From Cichorium intybus (lineage: Eukaryota; Streptophyta; Magnoliopsida; Asterales; Asteraceae): 64,000 bases of DNA. The stretch covers positions 377,001 through 441,000 of the forward strand of contig JAKNSD010000060.1 in the NCBI GenBank assembly GCA_023525715.1. Reading direction: 5' to 3'. A program made the translations under genes and the position numbers. Each line of letters opens with the position of its first letter. Position 1 is the first letter of the stretch. Positions 1 through 10,017 of the stretch are shown piece by piece. Under the pieces are notes generated by a model that was not told the DNA's origin, ran no database searches, and was given only the letters and a program-made list of their open reading frames with translations.

Positions 1-26
1 ATATTTCCAAATTTCTCCGGGTTTCT

Positions 27-541
27 TATCCTATCCTAATAAATAAGTAACTTAAAGCCACATGTCACAACCATATTCATTTGGCCACATGTCATTTTCT
101 CATGATTTTGAATTTCCCTAAAAATTAAAAAGTTCATTAATGTTCTTTCTAAAAAATAAAAATTCATTAATGTGCTTTTATGAAGGTATTTTATTATATG
201 TACTAACATTTGTAGCGTAATTATGTTGCCATAATGCGATTACTAATTTTGTTAATCTTAATAATCTCTTTAAGATTGCTAAAAATAAAATTAGCAATCT
301 TAAAGAGATTATTAAGATTAACAAAATTAGTAATCGCATTATGGCAACATAATTACGCTACAAATGTTAGTACATATAATAAAATACCTTCATAAAAGCA
401 CATTAATGAATTTTTATTTTTTAGAAATAACATTAATGAACTTTTTAATTTTTAGGGAAATTCAAAATCATGAGAAAATGACATGTGGCCAAATTAATAT
501 GGTTGTGACATGTGGCTTTAAGTTACTTATTTATTAGGATA

Positions 542-546
<5 letters not shown>
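27..546. mobile_element. Hairpin (foldback) MITE, about 520 bp
   Basis: Two arms of about 260 bp are inverted copies of each other around a short loop at about 281-292 (agattgct on one side, agcaatct on the other). The arms pair with no net indel: paired positions sum to 573 along the whole length. I saw only two mismatches, near 148/425 and 88/485, so the copy is very young. There is no coding capacity. The right arm runs straight into a (TA)n tract. No clear target duplication other than TA can be read. Rice Micron-type MITEs are known to lie in (TA)n; this element resembles that class by structure only. Confidence 0.85.

Positions 547-622
<76 letters not shown>
545..622. repeat. (TA)n microsatellite
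   Basis: An uninterrupted TA dinucleotide tract of about 39 units abuts the right arm of the hairpin MITE. Tyr/Ile repeat reading frames across it are artefacts. Confidence 0.95.
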
Positions 623-626
<4 letters not shown>

Positions 627-684
627 AGAGAAAATGTGTTATAAATAATAATATCAAGGAAACCCAATAAAACTACATTAGGAT

Positions 685-976
685 TCAAGACAAGAAACTT
701 GTATAAACCACAAATAACCAAAATAACTCTTTGATTAATAGATTGGAAAATATAACTCAAACAACCAATCTAATGTTAATACAACCCTGTGTTTCTGTAC
801 TTTGTTAACTGCCTAGACTAGTGTTTAAATACCTCAACTAGAACATAACACGTTTCTAGTTATAATGATAAACACAGATGGACAGTTGGACAATCACATG
901 TTGAGATTGGATCTTGCCTCCCACATGTGGCTTAGCTGTTTCTGTCCCCTGCCACATGAGGTTAGAGATTCCAACA
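685..976 (-). repeat. 3' LTR of gag-only element
   Basis: Read on the minus strand it starts TGTTGGAATC and ends CTTGA. The purine-rich sequence GGGGGTGAT lies just upstream on the minus strand, as expected for a polypurine tract. Confidence 0.85.
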
Positions 977-991
977 ATCACCCCCGAATCT

Positions 992-2110
992 CTAAGTCCT
1001 TCTAGAGACTTCCTCGTCAAAAAATACGGCTTCGTGTAAAAATACGGCTTCATCGGTATCATCTTGTTCGATAAAATGGCTTTCTTGGAATTTTTGAAGT
1101 CTTTCGGGACATTTAGACGCGTAATGGCCCGGTTTATCGCATCTGTAACAAATAACTTTTGACATATCTTTTTTCGGGTTTCGATTCGAGTCCGAATTTG
1201 AATTGGAATAATTTTTGGGCTTGTTATTGTTCTGGGCCGAACTGGGCCGATTTTCTCTTGGGGCTAACCCACTAGGTCCTGCTGACCCGGATCCACCACC
1301 CGATCCACTTGATCCATTCCGGTTAAAGGTCCCTGATTCGGTGCTATTAGAAGAACCCGATCCTCCCTTTTGTTTTCCCCAATTCGTCTTCCCCGATGAT
1401 CCAGTCACACCACCGCCGTCGTTTCTCCATCCACTACCACCGGTCGATCGGGTGAACATCACCATCACCTGTCCTCCCTCTCCGCCATCTTCCTCCTTCA
1501 CCCTTTCTTCGTACGCCTTCAACCAACCGACTACGTCCTCGAAGCCAACTGATTTCAGATCGAGCAGTTGTTCGAGTGAAGCTACAATGTGAATGAATTT
1601 GCGAGGCAGGGATTTGAGGAACTTCTTCACCATCTTCGATTCTTCAATCGATTCTCCTAGGGCCGATGATTGAGAAGCAATTTCGGACATCTTCCCGGTG
1701 AAGGAGTCAAAGGTCTCCGACTCCATCATCTTCAATCGATCGAACTCCGCAGATAAGGTTTGCGATCTTGCTTCTTTTACCCTATCGGCCCCTACATGGC
1801 GAGCCTTGATCGATTCCCACAGAGTCTTCCCCGAATCAGTGTCACCGATTTGCATGATCAGTGATTCGGGGATTGCTTGATACAAGAGTCCCATGGCCAG
1901 AAAATCTTTATCCTCATTCTTCTCTGTTCTTGAGTCAATCACGGTCCACACTTTGTGGATTCGGAGTACTACTTTCATTCTTAAAGCCCATACTGTGTAA
2001 TTTGTTGACATGAGCATCAGACGCGCCATAGTGGTTGAGCCGAACTGCTTTTCCCTCACTGTTGGAGGTCCTTGATATTCAACATCTGACATGGTGTCCT
2101 TCTTGATCAC
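992..2110 (-). CDS. Copia-type Gag polyprotein, intact
   Basis: This 372-residue ORF encodes a Ty1/copia Gag, the capsid protein that packages element RNA into cytoplasmic virus-like particles. The N-terminus has the usual short lead-in to the copia gag fold, with a YTVWALRMKVVL segment. Residues about 60-200 match the UBN2/gag-polypeptide family (ETFDSFTGKMSEIASQ, KKFLKSLPRKF). Residues about 210-310 are a Gly/Ser/Asn-rich linker. A CCHC zinc knuckle, CYRCDKPGHYASKC, lies at residues 321-334 and should bind nucleic acid. The frame ends with a stop 15 bp before the 3' LTR, so no pol follows. Start: ATG at 2110; a second Met (MSDVEYQG) six residues in could equally be used. The open frame in a gag-only element suggests the protein is, or was recently, functional. 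Confidence 0.9.
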   Translation of the reverse strand: MIKKDTMSDVEYQGPPTVREKQFGSTTMARLMLMSTNYTVWALRMKVVLRIHKVWTVIDSRTEKNEDKDFLAMGLLYQAIPESLIMQIGDTDSGKTLWESIKARHVGADRVKEARSQTLSAEFDRLKMMESETFDSFTGKMSEIASQSSALGESIEESKMVKKFLKSLPRKFIHIVASLEQLLDLKSVGFEDVVGWLKAYEERVKEEDGGEGGQVMVMFTRSTGGSGWRNDGGGVTGSSGKTNWGKQKGGSGSSNSTESGTFNRNGSSGSGGGSGSAGPSGLAPRENRPSSAQNNNKPKNYSNSNSDSNRNPKKDMSKVICYRCDKPGHYASKCPERLQKFQESHFIEQDDTDEAVFLHEAVFFDEEVSRRT

Positions 2111-2148
2111 CAGGTACGTTTAACAGACTCAAAGCCCCAGTTTCTTGA

Positions 2149-2161
2149 GCTCTGATACCAA
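2149..2161 (-). other. Primer-binding site (initiator tRNA-Met)
   Basis: The minus strand reads TTGGTATCAGAGC directly after the 5' LTR, the classic plant complement to the 3' end of initiator tRNA-Met. It fixes the element's orientation. Confidence 0.9.
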
Positions 2162-2162
2162 T

Positions 2163-2454
2163 TCAAGACAAGAAACTTGTATAAACCACAAATAACCAAA
2201 ATAACTCTTTGATTAATAGATTGGAAAATATAACTCAAACAACCAATCTAGTGTTAATACAACCCTGTGTTTCTGTACTTTGTTAACTGCCTAGACTAGT
2301 GTTTAAATACCTCAACTAGAACATAACACGTTTCTAGTTATAATGATAAACACAGATGGACAGTTGGACTATCACATGCTGAGATTGGATCTTGCCTCCC
2401 ACATGTGGCTTAGCTGTTTCTGTCCCCTGCCACATGAGGTTAGAGATTCCAACA
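2163..2454 (-). repeat. 5' LTR of gag-only element
   Basis: A 292-bp copy of the repeat at 685-976, about 99% identical by eye, bounded by the PBS on one side and the aggat duplication on the other. Confidence 0.85.
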
Positions 2455-2460
2455 CAGGAT

Positions 2461-3081
2461 GTATCTAATTCAATGATATATATTTCTTTCTATTACTAAT
2501 TCTAAGACGGCAGGGAGTAATCCTCCCTAAGAACATCCATATTTACTTTATAGCACCAGAATGATAGTATACTATATGATTGATATGTTCGTATAATGGA
2601 GTTAGAGAGTAACTTCAATTCATTTTCAAAGGACAAATAACAAATATTAAACTAAGTTAACTTCTTAAATTTTAACTTTAATATATATTCTTGTATAATC
2701 ATTTTAATTCTTTTACCATCTAAGTTATCCATTTTTTTCTATTAAGATATAGTTCTAGAAAATATCAAGAATAAATGTAATATGTATTAATTATAGAGTT
2801 TTTTAATTGTAATAATTTAGTCTTAAATAATTTTTAGTTGGAATTTTGAGGAGCTTTAGTATTAACATAATATTTCATTATAATAAACCAACTTTATCAA
2901 TTGTTGTAGGTGTTTAATGATCATAATTGAATTTTTCATAATTGTAATATTTAAGGAAGCAATCTAATGTGATTAATCAATTTTTTAATATTCAATTGGT
3001 TAAAATTTTGGTAAAAACAAGAAAAGTTATAATGTTTAAATAATAATTTATTACAATTCATAAACTCTTTACAAGTTTTAA
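2461..3081. other. Unassigned AT-rich DNA
   Basis: I see no gene, structured repeat or RNA here, only AT-rich sequence up to the MULE target duplication. Confidence 0.6.
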
Positions 3082-3601
3082 AATAAAAAAGAGTAAATTG
3101 CAATAATGGTCCATGTGGTTTGCATGAATTTTCAATATTGGACCAACTTTTGAAGAAACATCGATAGTGGTCCAAGTGTTTCGATTTACTTTCAATAATG
3201 GTCCGTAAAAAGACCAATTTACCTTTTTAATTTCTTTTTTATTTTTATTTTAATGTTTTATTTATTTTAGTAATTAAAAAAAAGAAAAATACCCCACCCT
3301 CTCTCTCTCTCTCTATCTATCTCTCTCTCTCCTGGGTTTGTTCCCTCAGCCAAAGGTTCAACAACACCCCTTCCCCACTGTGATGTTTGTTGGAAAGTAA
3401 TTCTCACGTTTTCTGTTTTTATGTTTAAGTTTGAATAAGTAGTCAATTTAGTTCAGATTTTTTAGGCTTAAATCTTTACTTGCGTTGTATTTTCTGCCTT
3501 TTTAAAAGGCTTAGCTATGTTTTTCAATAAAGCTCCGCTGTAGCTCCATTTCTTTCTTCTACTTCTCTGTTTTGCTTATTTATTTCCAACAATGTTTTCA
3601 T

Positions 3602-3812
3602 GTACGAGTTCACGACTCGTAGGTGGACTCAGCAGCTCGATATGCCGTCAAATCGTTCGTTTTTCACTGTCCGCGCCCTTGACGGGAAAATCTACGTCGC
3701 CGGTGGAGACGATGAGAGTGAAACACGCTAAAAAGCACTTGGTGTATGATATCACCGCCGACGAGTGGACCGAGTTGACTTCCGAGTTTGTGCAATCGGT
3801 TAGGATTATGAA
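3602..3812 (+). pseudogene. Captured kelch-repeat (F-box/kelch, KFB-like) fragment
   Basis: From 3603 one frame reads YEFTTRRWTQQLDMPSNRSF and continues to KIYVAGGDDES before a stop near 3729. A second frame continues the same protein as KHLVYDITADEWTELT to about 3811. Together they resemble the adjoining kelch blades of plant F-box/kelch-repeat proteins of the KFB/KMD group, whose blades carry RSFF, VYVAGG and VYD...DEW motifs. No F-box is present. The frame break near 3716-3729 and the lack of flanking exons make this a dead fragment carried inside a transposon. The exact donor gene cannot be named from sequence alone. Confidence 0.75.
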
Positions 3813-4231
3813 TTCTTTAATTTCAATCGTGTCTCTGACACTGAAATTGGATAACAACGACAACCAAGAAACCAAAACCTTGAATTTCGAATTGAGTTGT
3901 TGCTGTGGATTGTGGTAAAATTGTATAGTTAAATATAGCATTCAATACAACAACATGCTGTTGAGATTGAGACGTTCCCGATTCATCGACGACGTCTCAT
4001 ACAAAACTAAATATAGCATTTAATACAACAACATTCGTATAATTAAACTCATAAAAAACAAATACTATGCAGATCTTAACCAAAAGATCAAGAAAGGTAT
4101 CATTTTTGAATCAAGAAAAGATTGGTTTGATCATCGAATTGACACCTTGATCCAACCATTAAGAAAACCAATGGCCAAGATGACAAATGGGGTTGACATG
4201 CCGAATATGATAATGTATGGTAGAGGTGTCT

Positions 4232-4594
4232 TCATAGGATTCTCCCCTTCCCTTTCCCCTGCCGTTTGCCAATACCTGCACATTGCAAACACACCATCGG
4301 TAAAGCTTTTGCGACGGAACCGTCCGTTGCTAAATGTCGAAAATCGAATTGCTTACTGTTAAGTGAGTTTCTTCTTGAATGCGAAAACGATGGAGACTTG
4401 ATGTTGGAGGAAGAATAAGAAGATAAGGTGCGACCAACAGAGAGTTTGCTTCTGAGAATAGGAGAAGAAAAAGAGGAGTTCCTGTGATTATGTTTAAGTG
4501 TGGGCGTGACATAATTGTGTACTCCGACAGCCATCTCCATTGCTAATTCGTTCAGTCCCGGTTCACCGATTTCTCGTTTATGTTGTAGTAACAC
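4232..4594 (-). pseudogene. Possible second captured fragment, Ser-rich ORF of unknown origin
   Basis: A 120-codon open frame inside the Pack-MULE, on the opposite strand from the kelch piece. The first half is rich in Ser, Arg, Asn and Leu with few acidic residues, which would suit a plastid transit peptide; the end reads PMVCLQCAGIGKRQ. I do not recognise the family. It could be the first exon of a captured plastid-protein gene or a chance frame in captured 5' UTR. The stretch 3820-4230 between the two pieces has no identifiable content. Confidence 0.35.
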
Positions 4595-4775
4595 ACAGTA
4601 AGTGTGTGTATGGGTGCGACTTTCACGAAAAAATTAACGCTCGATGGGTGATTGAAGGTATATGACCGGAATTTGAATAACAATCGAGGTTTCGGGAAGG
4701 TATCCTATTGGAAGGAAGAAGATGGGAGGGATTTGCGTGAATTTAGATTGAGATAATTAGGTTGTTGTTCTTATC

Positions 4776-4806
<31 letters not shown>

Positions 4807-5071
4807 CGTGCGGAGAGAGAGAGGTGTTGGGGGGGGAGGAGGTGGGGTGGGGTTGGAATTGTTTTTTTAATTCATTTAATAATTATACAATTAAATAAAA
4901 TTGAAAAAGAAATTAAAAAGGGTAAAATTGTATTTTAACTTGACCTTTGGACCATGATTGAAAGGAAATCGAAACATTTGGACCATTATCGAGGTTTTTT
5001 CAAAAGTTGGTCGATTATTGCAATTTCTTGCAAACCACATGGACCATTATTGTAATTTACTCAATAAAAAA

Positions 5072-5335
5072 TTTACATAAGACTATTACTATCTAGACTA
5101 TTTGCTTACCTTTACCAGTTTCTTATAAAATTTTATTATTTTTATTTGTTATGTTATGAAATTTATAATTTTTTTTATTTATCTCATGTTTTTTAGAATG
5201 GATGTCTTAACTAGAGTTATCTCATTAACAATAAACTTAAAAGAAAATTACAATTAATTTTATATATTATTATTATCGTTTATTTGTTAAGATATGAAAT
5301 TAAACTATTCATATGATTTTATTTTTTATATAGGG
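5072..5335. other. Unassigned AT-rich DNA
   Basis: Nothing recognisable lies between the Pack-MULE duplication and the tandem MITEs. Confidence 0.5.
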
Positions 5336-5337
5336 TT

Positions 5338-5573
5338 AATTAAAAAAGCACTATATTTTGCCAGAAATTCAATTTAACCACTAATTTTTAAAATATTAGG
5401 AAAAAACCACCAATTTTTGGTAAAAATTTTCATTGAAGTAATTATTACCGGTTCTTCCAGTCATAATGGTTGGGCTAAAATTTTTTTCTAAAAATTGGTA
5501 GTTTATTAGAACAAATGAAAAATTAATGGTTTAACCAGAAAAAGTAATGAAATATAGTGTTTTTTCGTAATTA
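5338..5573. mobile_element. MITE, first of two tandem related copies
   Basis: The ends are inverted copies (TAATTAAAAAAGCACTATATTTT and its complement ending TTTTTTCGTAATTA). It is about 240 bp, AT-rich and non-coding. The internal sequence aligns in the same orientation with the next copy, for example at the ttttggtaaaaa and cataatggt blocks. Confidence 0.65.
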
Positions 5574-5603
5574 TATAAATTAAAGTGTAAACATTATCTA
5601 TGT

Positions 5604-5852
5604 CTAATTACGAAAAAAACTCTATATTTTGCAAAAAAAAAAAAAAAATTCGGTTTAACCACAAATTTTTAAGATTCGAAAAAATCTCCATTTTTGGTAA
5701 AAAGTTTTATCGAAGTCATTGTTACAGGTTTTTTCAGGTCATAATGGTCAGGTTGAAAATTTTTTCCAAAAATTGGTGATTTTATTAGAACAAATGAAAA
5801 TTTGATGGTTAAACCAAAAAAATGCAAAAATATAGTGTTTTTTTTTCGGAAT
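5604..5852. mobile_element. MITE, second of two tandem related copies
   Basis: It starts TAATTACGAAAAAAACTCTA and ends with the inverted counterpart near ATAGTGTTTTTTTTTCGG. It diverges clearly from the copy at 5338-5573 and is only 30 bp away from it. Confidence 0.65.
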
Positions 5853-8800
5853 TTGCCTTTTTATATATGTGTTAACTTTGTACTATATTCTAAGAAAGAA
5901 TTCATATATTATAAAAGACCGCAAGTACAAAAAAATACATAGATTTTATTAAACATTATCAACTTCAATAATTATAAATGTTGAAATTTTCAACTTCAAC
6001 TTTTAACGGTTGTCTTTTTCTAATATATAATTCAGAATAATGATAATGTTTTACATCAACCTTCTGATTTATTATACAAAAATTATTATTTCATATTTAA
6101 TGACAATGACATATATATTGTTAACTAAATTATTTGTTATTATTTTAGCTACATAATTTTATTCTTAGACAATGTGCGGGGAATCAACTAGTTTTAATGT
6201 TAAATCCCTCTTGAACATATTTCAATCCTAATAATAGCTTCAATTTTTTTAAACACTAATAAGTTCGTGATATGTGCTGATTGTTCATGTTAGATTGATA
6301 GTATGCCATTGTAAAAGGGGTTTGCCATTAAGAAGTTTTCCCACCTTCACTACCTTTTTCATCTTTTGAATCATAATACTCAAAAGTAACTTTATTAGAG
6401 TCAAATATACCCCACACCATTCGAATGACTCTTAGTGTGGTTGTATATCCGAATCGTTTTCTGATTTCATCATCCTTACACGTAGCATCATAACCTATAT
6501 TTGGATTCACCATAAGAGGTTGTATTTCATATAATGGAGAAACATACTAACTACCAACCCCTTCTTGTGTTTCGTACAAAATATCCAGATTCACCATAAG
6601 AGGTTGTATATGGTACATGACTTCAAGACTCACAATATTATCAACTTAGTTGCTTCCAGCACCAAGCCCATTTCTAACGGACTGCCTTCCACCCAAATGA
6701 TTTCCATAAGACCAATTTCCAACAGATTGATTCCCACTAGACTTTATAAGCCGATCTATCTCTATTTAACATATCTATTTTGGACAACACCATAAACAAC
6801 ACACAATGGTGTTATTATTACTGTCATCAACTATCTCGATAACATTATTCATTTTAGGAGGTTGGAGATATAAAGATATTTGAATGTTTGCTTAATGCAT
6901 ATTGCTAGCCACCAAATAAACCAAACAATAATTCATATCCAAAGGAAATCTATATAATACTTAATTCATATGATAATATGTACTACATAGTACATAAAGC
7001 CTTTCACTAACTCTTATATCCCGTCATTTGAAGAGGTTCTCTAAATATCTTGTATGTTGAACTTATTTTGTTTGATTGGAAATATGTTTGAAAAATGTAT
7101 TTGAAGATGTTGAAAATGGTAACTTGAAGTTGGATACTATGATCTCAAGACTTCAAAATATATAATATAAACATCACAATTTCGCAACTAATAAAATTTT
7201 GAAATTGCTAGCGTTTCGAAACTAAAAGTTTTTATCGCCAAGAACTGTTTTGAGAAAAGGTATTTTGAAATTCTAGTGGAGTCCTCAACTTCCACCTTAT
7301 TGTCAAACAATTTACTTGAATAAGTACTTTAAAATCATGGGATAATTCGTAACCTCATTGTTTCTAAACATGTTTTTCTAAAAAGATTCTTTCACAACAA
7401 ATAATGTGTTTCGTAATTGACAAAATTGCAAGCTATGTAGTCATTTTGGTAATTTCCGAAAAAGATAGAAAAAATGGCCATACCATGAATATCATCGCAA
7501 GAAAGAATATGTTTTTTCAGATCTTTCTATTTCTTAGTATAATAAATAACGTAATTATTTTGTTTTATCATTCATTATGGTCTTTCTTAGCTTCTACAAG
7601 TGCTTAACTTGACAAATTTGTTTAAAACTTTTTAAATCTTGATCAAACTTATTGTTCCAGGAAGACTTTTTAAAACCATTTTGATACTAAAACGTCGATC
7701 ATTTCATTTGAATTATTGAATATGGTTCAAATTTTTGTGGATAAAAAATGGACCCTACCAAACATATTGACAACCCTAGTTTTAGGTGTTAGAAACACCT
7801 TTTTCTCATTGGTTTCTGTGTTAGAAATTTGGGGTAAACAATGGCTTGAATCATTTAAAAATCGTGTTAGAAACACTTTCAAATCAAAGTATTTCGATAG
7901 TACAATCGAATCTTTGATTGGATAAGATTCAAAGGTTTTCTAGAACAGAAAAATCTGAAGAATATATGATTTTCGTACCAGAAAAATGACCAAAAAACGG
8001 TTATAAAACCTGTCAAAAACTGTCACTGGCCGTATTACACGAGTCGTGTGATGTGTACTTTGAATCTTGACCAAACTCAAACAAATGTACACTCCGCAAC
8101 TACCTTACTTGTTTGATGTTTGTCAAGATTTCATTTGGTTAACAAATTAATCTATTACACTTAAATATACATTGGTGATATACAATTATAATTTCATTGT
8201 TTTAAAGTTCATTAATTTTGGATGAGTTCCCGAAGAGAGTCAATTAGTATTTCAAAGCATAACAAATAAATTTTTTTGTGAAAGTTTCTTGAAGTCCGTC
8301 ATTTTATTGTCATGGTGACAACATGGCGTAGGTCCGTCATTTTATGGTCATGGTGCAACATCACGTAACTTTTCACTTTGCACCATAAGTGTTACAGTAA
8401 ATTGACTGTAGAATCTCGATTTTGTTTTAGATTTCAAGTTTTCTCAAAATTGTATTTCTAAAATCTCTATTAACAAAGTTACTATGACTATTGGATACTA
8501 GTTTCGATTTCGAAAGATAATTACGTGACATTAGGCAAAATAGATATTTCACCATAAAGAATTCAAGCGATAGCAAAGATGACTTATCTATCAAGACAGT
8601 TAGTTTGACCAACATTTATTGTTTATCAATAATTTCTTGTATCGAATGTCGCGTCTTTTGAATGTTGAAACGTATATAAAAGTATACGACGATTAAAAAT
8701 ATTATCTGACTATATCAAGATACTGATAAGGCAATAACCATAAGTCCATAACAATTCAGAAAATAAGGTATGCTTCGATTTCAAAGTTCTTTTTATAGCA

Positions 8801-8936
8801 ACCAAACGCCAAAATAAAATTATATTTTTGGAAATTCTTTGTGGTAGAATATATGACAGTGATGGTAGTCAAATCAAAATGTGCGTTTCTGATTTATAAT
8901 CCATAACTTCATTTGTTAAGTTGCACCACCAGACAA
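5853..8936. other. Unassigned intergenic DNA
   Basis: About 3.1 kb without a recognisable gene or element. A short repeat of ATTCACCATAAGAGGTTGTAT appears near 6508 and 6591. The short open frames here (the longest about 70 codons) match no family I know and have the composition of random AT-rich sequence. The minus-strand frame at 6328-6513 is the most protein-like but is unidentified. Confidence 0.5.
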
Positions 8937-9201
8937 TTACATGCCCAAGTGTTTCTTCACTACCCTACAAGGACACACACAAACGCTTAGTACAAATCCT
9001 TCACTTTCTTCAATATGGGTTTTCTTCAATCCTGCCAAGAATCTGACTTTTTTTTTGTGGGTTTTCAAGAAAATCAAAAACAAGATAAAACCCAGATGAA
9101 GAATCTTCAAAAAGATCGTTAAAGCACAAAAATTCACAAGAAAGAAAAAAAAAACCTACTTTAAGCACACCAATCTTCAAATTTTACAGAGACGGAATTG
9201 A

Positions 9202-10017
9202 CTAATATTCAGGCATCAATTGACTGATTTTGCCTTCTTGTTCGGCGGCCATTTTCTGCTCCGTCACTCTCAACCAAACACAAACCACCGTAAAACTCAA
9301 CACCAGACTCAACAACCCACTTCCCAATCCAATTCCGACAATTGCCACCACGGATAACCCTTTACTCTTCATCGGACCCAATGGGTACCCGTACAGATCC
9401 TTGTTACCTAAATACGAGCTCGTATTGAAAGGGGGAAGGTTTCCCGTCCTGTTGCTGAGGGCCGCCGGGATAGGGCCGGATAATTTGTTGTTGGAAACGT
9501 CAAAAACCGACAACCGCGCTAACGAACCGAGCTGAGGTGGGATTGTGCCCGTGAGGGTGTTGTCGTGTAGGTCAATGACGTTGAGGTAAGCACACATGGC
9601 GAGGGACGGTGGGATGGTGGCGGAGAGGCGGTTGGAGGAGAGGTTGAGGACGGCGAGGTTGACAAGGTACTGAAGTTCGATGGGTATTGGTCCGGTGAGA
9701 GAGTTGTTGGAGATGTCTAACGCCTGGAGATTAGTGCAATTCGAGATATATGGCGAGATTGTGCCACCGAGAGCGAGGTTGGGCAGCGAGAGCTTGTAGA
9801 TGCGGCCGTTGTTGCAGGTTGCTCCGGCGAGGTTCGACTGGAAGCCAGAACACGGGTTTTCGAAGCTGGGTTTCGTCCAATTCATGAGATTATGGTTTGG
9901 GTCTTCCATAGATTCAAACAATTTGGTCAAACACGATTCATCATTGGGATCTGGTGACGATGGTGGCAAGAACGCAGACATTAGCATCAAAGCCACTGTC
10001 CATCTTGAAAACCCCAT
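9202..10017 (-). CDS. RLP44: Receptor-like protein 44 (LRR receptor-like protein)
   Basis: An intronless 271-residue ORF with high similarity, from memory, to Arabidopsis RLP44 (about 274 residues). Residues 1-22 form a signal peptide. Residues 23-70 are the Cys-containing N-terminal cap (DPNDESCL, NPCSGF, GATCNNGRIYKLSL). Residues about 73-180 hold four compact LRRs, including YLVNLAVLNLSSN and CAYLNVIDLHDN, with a NRTGN N-glycosylation site. Residues 221-249 are the transmembrane helix (LSVVAIVGIGLGSG). Residues 250-271 are a short cytosolic tail ending GKISQLMPEY, with no kinase. RLP44 is known to sit in the plasma membrane with BAK1, BRI1 and PSKR1, coupling cell-wall state to brassinosteroid and phytosulfokine signalling. 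The start is the only Met before a signal peptide. It stands alone among transposons, yet its frame is intact and its GC content is higher than its surroundings. Confidence 0.94.
   Translation of the reverse strand: MGFSRWTVALMLMSAFLPPSSPDPNDESCLTKLFESMEDPNHNLMNWTKPSFENPCSGFQSNLAGATCNNGRIYKLSLPNLALGGTISPYISNCTNLQALDISNNSLTGPIPIELQYLVNLAVLNLSSNRLSATIPPSLAMCAYLNVIDLHDNTLTGTIPPQLGSLARLSVFDVSNNKLSGPIPAALSNRTGNLPPFNTSSYLGNKDLYGYPLGPMKSKGLSVVAIVGIGLGSGLLSLVLSFTVVCVWLRVTEQKMAAEQEGKISQLMPEY

Larger units (their letters stand above)
685..2454 (-). mobile_element. Gag-only non-autonomous Ty1/copia LTR element (TR-GAG type)
   Basis: A compact 1.77-kb element reads on the minus strand. Two direct repeats of 292 bp (685-976 and 2163-2454) act as LTRs and differ at only about three positions. 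A primer-binding site complementary to initiator tRNA-Met lies next to the 5' LTR, and a purine-rich stretch precedes the 3' LTR. The interior holds one intact gag ORF and no protease, integrase, RT or RNase H. The sequence aggat flanks both sides (680-684 and 2456-2460) and fits a 5-bp target duplication, with one extra base at the 5' LTR edge. LTR similarity, an intact ORF and visible duplications indicate recent insertion. It must be moved by enzymes supplied in trans. Confidence 0.88.
3091..5062. mobile_element. Pack-MULE-type element with captured host sequence
   Basis: A 1.97-kb Mutator-like element with long terminal inverted repeats of about 170 bp (3091-3260 and 4893-5062), extending weakly into a CT tract at 3299-3331 and a GA tract at 4780-4826. 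The ends read GAGTAAATTRCAATAATGG, with one mismatch in the first 34 positions. The 9-bp sequence aataaaaaa lies directly outside both ends (3082-3090 and 5063-5071), matching the MULE target duplication length. There is no transposase. The interior is richer in GC than its surroundings and carries a kelch fragment on the plus strand and an unidentified Ser-rich ORF on the minus strand. That is the hallmark of a Pack-MULE. Confidence 0.87.

Noticed and set aside
527..760. Tyr/Ile-repeat reading frame
   Set aside because: It is a translation of the (TA)n tract. The same holds for frames over the tracts at 14841, 15271, 41291, 42054, 46631 and 47979.
1215..1592. Pro-rich plus-strand frame
   Set aside because: Antisense shadow of the gag ORF at 992-2110, which has clear domain matches.
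2951..3217. 88-codon minus-strand frame
   Set aside because: It lies across the terminal inverted repeat of the Pack-MULE; the sequence is explained by the repeat.
9230..9535. 101-codon plus-strand frame
   Set aside because: Antisense shadow of RLP44.
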